DNA of 8,555 nt from Bacteroidales bacterium (GTDB lineage Bacteria; Bacteroidota; Bacteroidia; Bacteroidales; UBA932): assembly GCA_017551215.1 (NCBI GenBank), contig JAFZMA010000112.1, positions 1-8,555 on the forward strand, given 5' to 3'. Numbering within the stretch: the first letter of the stretch is position 1; each line of letters begins with the position of its first letter. The translations under genes were made by a program, and so were the position numbers. The notes below the pieces were generated by a model that saw only the letters and a list, made by a program, of their open reading frames with translations, was not told where the DNA came from and ran no database searches. Below are positions 5,981-8,555 of the stretch, one piece after another.

Positions 5981-7255
5981 ATGAAAATCCAGTCTTTATT
6001 TCTGTCAATCATAGCAGTCTTTCTTTCTGCGGCTTTCTTGTTATATGGTTGCAGCGGTTCCTCCAATGACAGTCAAGCCAGCGAAGCCACGAGTTATGTT
6101 GTAGTGGCGTATATCAGTGGCGGGGAGGGGAAACCTCTTCCGGATTTTGACAAGGTCACTCATCTGGATTATGCGTTCGGTAGGGTGGGTGAGGGTTTCA
6201 ACAGCGTTGATATTGAGAATCCTGCAAGGCTCAGGCAAATCGCCGAACTGAAAAACGAGTACAACAGCTCACATTCCAGGCAGGTGAAAATGCAGCTGTC
6301 CATTGGCGGATGGGGGAGCGGAAGGTTCAGCGAGATGGTGGCCGATTCAGCTCTGAGGCATGCGTTTGTGGCTGACTGCAAGAGAATTGTGGATGAGTAT
6401 GGGATAGACGGGATAGATTTGGACTGGGAATATCCTTCCAGCGGAGTTGCCGGGATTTCTTCTTCTGAAAATGACATAGACAACTTCACTCTCTGGGTGA
6501 AAGAGCTGAGGGAAGCGTTGGGGGAGGACAGGCTTCTTACGATAGCCACCATATCCACAGCAAGATTTATAGACTTCAAGGCTGTAGATCCTTACATAGA
6601 TTTCTACAACATAATGAGTTACGATATGGCCGTAGCTCCATTTCACCATGCTCCGCTGAAGAGGTTTGAGGTAGAGTTGCTGAGAGACAGCCTGATGGGA
6701 AATCTTAAGATGGGATTCGGTTTTCTGGATTATCCGTCAGATTCCGTTGTTGCCCAGCAGTATGGCCAGATGTATCAGACTCCTGTGATTCTTAACGCTG
6801 ATTATTTCAGGCAGTTTGCCTCAAAGTTGAGCGAAGGGGAAACTCCTAAGGAGAGCCCAGTTGCAGGTCAGTGCACCACTGAAGAGGCTGTAATGATGCA
6901 TATTGCGGCCGGCCTGGATCCAAAGAAACTCACTCTTGGTATGCCTTTCTACGGAAAATCCGGAGGCGATGCCAACTATCCTTTCCAGAGGCAGTTTGAA
7001 GAGACCGGAGAGCCGGGAGAAGGCTATTCCGTTGAATGGGACGAGATTGCTCAGGTTCCATATATTGCCGATTCTACCGGCAAACTGGTATTCGGCTTTG
7101 AAAACGAACGGTCTATCCGCAGCAAATGCGTCTTTGCAAAAGAACACGGCCTTAAGGGAGCCATGTACTGGGAGTACTGCATAGATGCCGGCCGCCCGGA
7201 ATCATTCCGTGGCAGGCTCATCAATTCTGTCGCAGAGGAAATGCTTAATCAATAG
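5981..7255 (+). CDS. Glycoside hydrolase family 18 (chitinase-like) lipoprotein
   Basis: A 424-residue predicted lipoprotein: signal peptide MKIQSLFLSIIAVFLSAAFL with lipobox L-Y-G-C (Cys24). The rest is a GH18 TIM barrel: VVVAYISG (first strand), KMQLSIGGWG (SxGG motif), catalytic DGIDLDWEYP with Asp143, Asp146, Asp148 and general acid Glu150, FYNIMSYDM (Met-Tyr-Asp), LGMPFYG and the final GAMYWEY. The whole DxxDxDxE motif is intact, so an active enzyme is expected, cleaving beta-1,4-GlcNAc linkages (chitin-type or related N-acetylglucosamine glycans) through substrate-assisted catalysis at the cell surface or periplasm. I chose the ATG over a TTG 30 bases upstream because the signal peptide starts here. 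It follows the response regulator by 41 bases; a near-match TTAATTTG at 5936-5943 could give it its own promoter. The 3' end overlaps deoC by 7 bases. The exact substrate cannot be told from sequence. Confidence 0.92.
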   Translation: MKIQSLFLSIIAVFLSAAFLLYGCSGSSNDSQASEATSYVVVAYISGGEGKPLPDFDKVTHLDYAFGRVGEGFNSVDIENPARLRQIAELKNEYNSSHSRQVKMQLSIGGWGSGRFSEMVADSALRHAFVADCKRIVDEYGIDGIDLDWEYPSSGVAGISSSENDIDNFTLWVKELREALGEDRLLTIATISTARFIDFKAVDPYIDFYNIMSYDMAVAPFHHAPLKRFEVELLRDSLMGNLKMGFGFLDYPSDSVVAQQYGQMYQTPVILNADYFRQFASKLSEGETPKESPVAGQCTTEEAVMMHIAAGLDPKKLTLGMPFYGKSGGDANYPFQRQFEETGEPGEGYSVEWDEIAQVPYIADSTGKLVFGFENERSIRSKCVFAKEHGLKGAMYWEYCIDAGRPESFRGRLINSVAEEMLNQ

Positions 7256-8142
7256 AACTTTACAGGCTTGCCTTCAAGAGAGGTGAGGACTTTGTTGGCA
7301 AGGCTGCTGGCTCCTATACGGAAGTATTTTGGGGCAAGGTTTTCTTTTCCAAGAGTCTTTTCCACAATAGTCAGATACAGGATTGCGTCCTCTGAGGAGG
7401 AAACGCCTCCGGCCGGCTTGAATCCCCTGCGCTTACCTGTCTTCTCCATAAAGGCTTTCAGGCACTTGCACATGACTAGGGCGGCAATCGGAGTAGCGGT
7501 TGGCTCCTGTTTTCCGGTTGAAGTCTTGATGAAGTCCGCGTCTTCCTCCAGAGCAAGGAGAGAAGCCTCTGCAATAGCCTCAACGCCTTCCTGAAGGGTA
7601 GGGTAGCCTGTCTGCAATGCCCCGCTTTCCAGTATGACTTTCAGAGTCTTGCCCTCTGTCACTTTCCTCAGCGACGCAATTTCCTTCCTGGTTTCTTCCA
7701 GATTTCCGGCTACAAATGAATTGTGAGGAAGCACAATGTCTATCTCCGTGGCACCGTCCTCAACAGCGTGCCTTGTCTCCAGTAACTTGACGTCCAGAAA
7801 ACTCTGGGATGACGGGAAGCAGCCGCTTACGGTTGTGATACCAACTCCCTCTTCCTTGAGAGTTTCCTTTACGGTCTTGGCAAAGTTAGGATATACGCAG
7901 ATGGAAGCCGGAAGCGGATACTGCGGATAAACTGCCTTGAACCCGTTCACCTTGTCTGTAAACTTTGCTATGAACTCAGGTGTGTCGGAGGTGTGAAGGC
8001 TTGTCAGGTCTATCGCTCCCAATGCAATTTTCAGATTCTCCGCATTCATGTTTGCAGACGCTTCTTCCTTAATTTTAAGGACTTCTGCCTCAAGCTCTTC
8101 TGCGTTTATCTTCAGATTGTACTTTTTGATCAGTTCTTTCAT
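7249..8142 (-). CDS. deoC: Deoxyribose-phosphate aldolase
   Basis: A 297-residue DERA-type class I aldolase that reversibly splits 2-deoxyribose 5-phosphate into glyceraldehyde 3-phosphate and acetaldehyde, in cytoplasmic deoxynucleoside breakdown. Visible motifs are AIDLTSLHTSDT (Asp45), GCFPSSQ, EIDIVLPH (Asp135), VILESGAL, the Schiff-base lysine Lys206 in DFIKTSTGK, the second active-site lysine Lys242 in GFKPAGGV, and FRIGASSL in the phosphate-binding end. It is longer than the about 260-residue E. coli enzyme, mainly through an N-terminal extension. It lies 12 bases after the dtd stop, so the two are probably one operon. Its stop overlaps the convergent GH18 gene by 7 bases. No frameshift or missing key residue is seen. 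Confidence 0.95.
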   Translation of the reverse strand: MKELIKKYNLKINAEELEAEVLKIKEEASANMNAENLKIALGAIDLTSLHTSDTPEFIAKFTDKVNGFKAVYPQYPLPASICVYPNFAKTVKETLKEEGVGITTVSGCFPSSQSFLDVKLLETRHAVEDGATEIDIVLPHNSFVAGNLEETRKEIASLRKVTEGKTLKVILESGALQTGYPTLQEGVEAIAEASLLALEEDADFIKTSTGKQEPTATPIAALVMCKCLKAFMEKTGKRRGFKPAGGVSSSEDAILYLTIVEKTLGKENLAPKYFRIGASSLANKVLTSLEGKPVKFY

Positions 8143-8154
8143 ATCCGTATGTTT

Positions 8155-8555
8155 TTAAAAATTTCTCTGTTTGCTGTCCATAATGATAGTTACCGGGCCG
8201 TCGTTCAGAAGCTCCACTTTCATGTCCGCTCCGAAAACTCCGGTGGATACCGTTCTTTTTCCTTTGGACGGATCCGCGTTCAGAGCCTCTTCTGTCTTGC
8301 GCACGAATTCCTCGTAAAGAGGAACGGAAATCTCCGGCCGGGCTGCCTTGATGTATGAAGGACGGTTCCCCTTGTATGTGGAGGCCATAAGGGTGAACTG
8401 GCTGACAACCAGGATGTCTCCGCCGTCATCCAGCACAGAGACGTTCATGACTCCGTTCTGGTCGTCGAATATTCTTAGATTGGTGATTTTCTTTACAAGA
8501 TATGCAATGTCTTCTTCCGTGTCTTCTTCTCCTACGCCAAGAAGCACCAGCATTC
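8155..8555 (-). CDS. dtd: D-aminoacyl-tRNA deacylase, 5' end beyond window (partial)
   Basis: This frame covers the last 132 or so residues of DTD, which hydrolyses D-amino acids wrongly attached to tRNA. Visible features are LVLLGVGEEDT, the catalytic SQFTL motif (VVSQFTLMAST), KGNRPSY, and the C-terminal Gly-Pro motif in NDGPVTIIMDS. Family members start about 20 residues earlier (an MRxVIQRV-like opening and the strand before G-x-LVLLG), so the ATG at 8553 is an internal Met and the gene continues past the right edge. The stop (TAA) is 12 bases before deoC on the same strand, so co-transcription is likely. The visible part is intact. Confidence 0.93.
   Translation of the reverse strand, partial: MLVLLGVGEEDTEEDIAYLVKKITNLRIFDDQNGVMNVSVLDDGGDILVVSQFTLMASTYKGNRPSYIKAARPEISVPLYEEFVRKTEEALNADPSKGKRTVSTGVFGADMKVELLNDGPVTIIMDSKQRNF

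Noticed and set aside
8152..8161. TTTTTAAAAA palindrome at the dtd-deoC junction
   Set aside because: It is a simple A/T run in an operon gap, with no GC stem to make a terminator.

Overview
The window looks like a chromosomal segment of a Bacteroidales-type bacterium (Bacteroidota). The evidence is a FISUMP-type lipoprotein, a propeller-sensor histidine kinase of LytS type, several lipoproteins with signal-peptidase-II boxes, mostly A-rich rather than Shine-Dalgarno leaders, and two perfect matches to the Bacteroidetes -7 promoter element TAnnTTTG. I cannot name genus or species from the sequence alone.

Layout. Bases 2-208 (+) are the 3' end of pheT (phenylalanyl-tRNA synthetase beta). It is followed 13 bases later by a 222-residue lipoprotein with YD/RHS-like repeats (222-890, +). 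Convergent with that, and overlapping it by 13 bases, is a lipoprotein with a fimbrillin-like N-terminal half and a C-terminal FISUMP domain (878-2308, -). Immediately upstream of it, overlapping by ATGA, is a 44-codon acidic small protein gene (2305-2439, -) that length-filtered gene finding would miss. A 157-base divergent control region (2440-2596) follows. It holds two opposed TAAATTTG promoter elements and, exactly midway between them, a pair of direct repeats with 21-base periodicity. Rightward lies a three-gene run: a membrane sensor histidine kinase (2597-5200), a LytTR response regulator (5208-5939) and a GH18 chitinase-like lipoprotein (5981-7255). Convergent with the last and overlapping it by 7 bases is a housekeeping pair, dtd (running off the right edge) then deoC (7249-8142).

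How the parts may work together. The central block (about 2305-7255) reads as a surface-sensing unit. A periplasmic two-propeller-like sensor signals to a LytTR regulator, and direct repeats spaced two helical turns apart, the geometry of known LytTR sites, sit between the regulator operon and the divergent small protein/FISUMP lipoprotein operon. A GH18 lipoprotein follows the regulator. The regulatory wiring is inference. The gene identities are well supported by motifs. The most interesting points are the translationally coupled small protein, the symmetric 21-base direct repeats, a kinase promoter placed so that its mRNA may be leaderless, and a sensor that appears to lack the Y_Y_Y domain usually found before the membrane segment.
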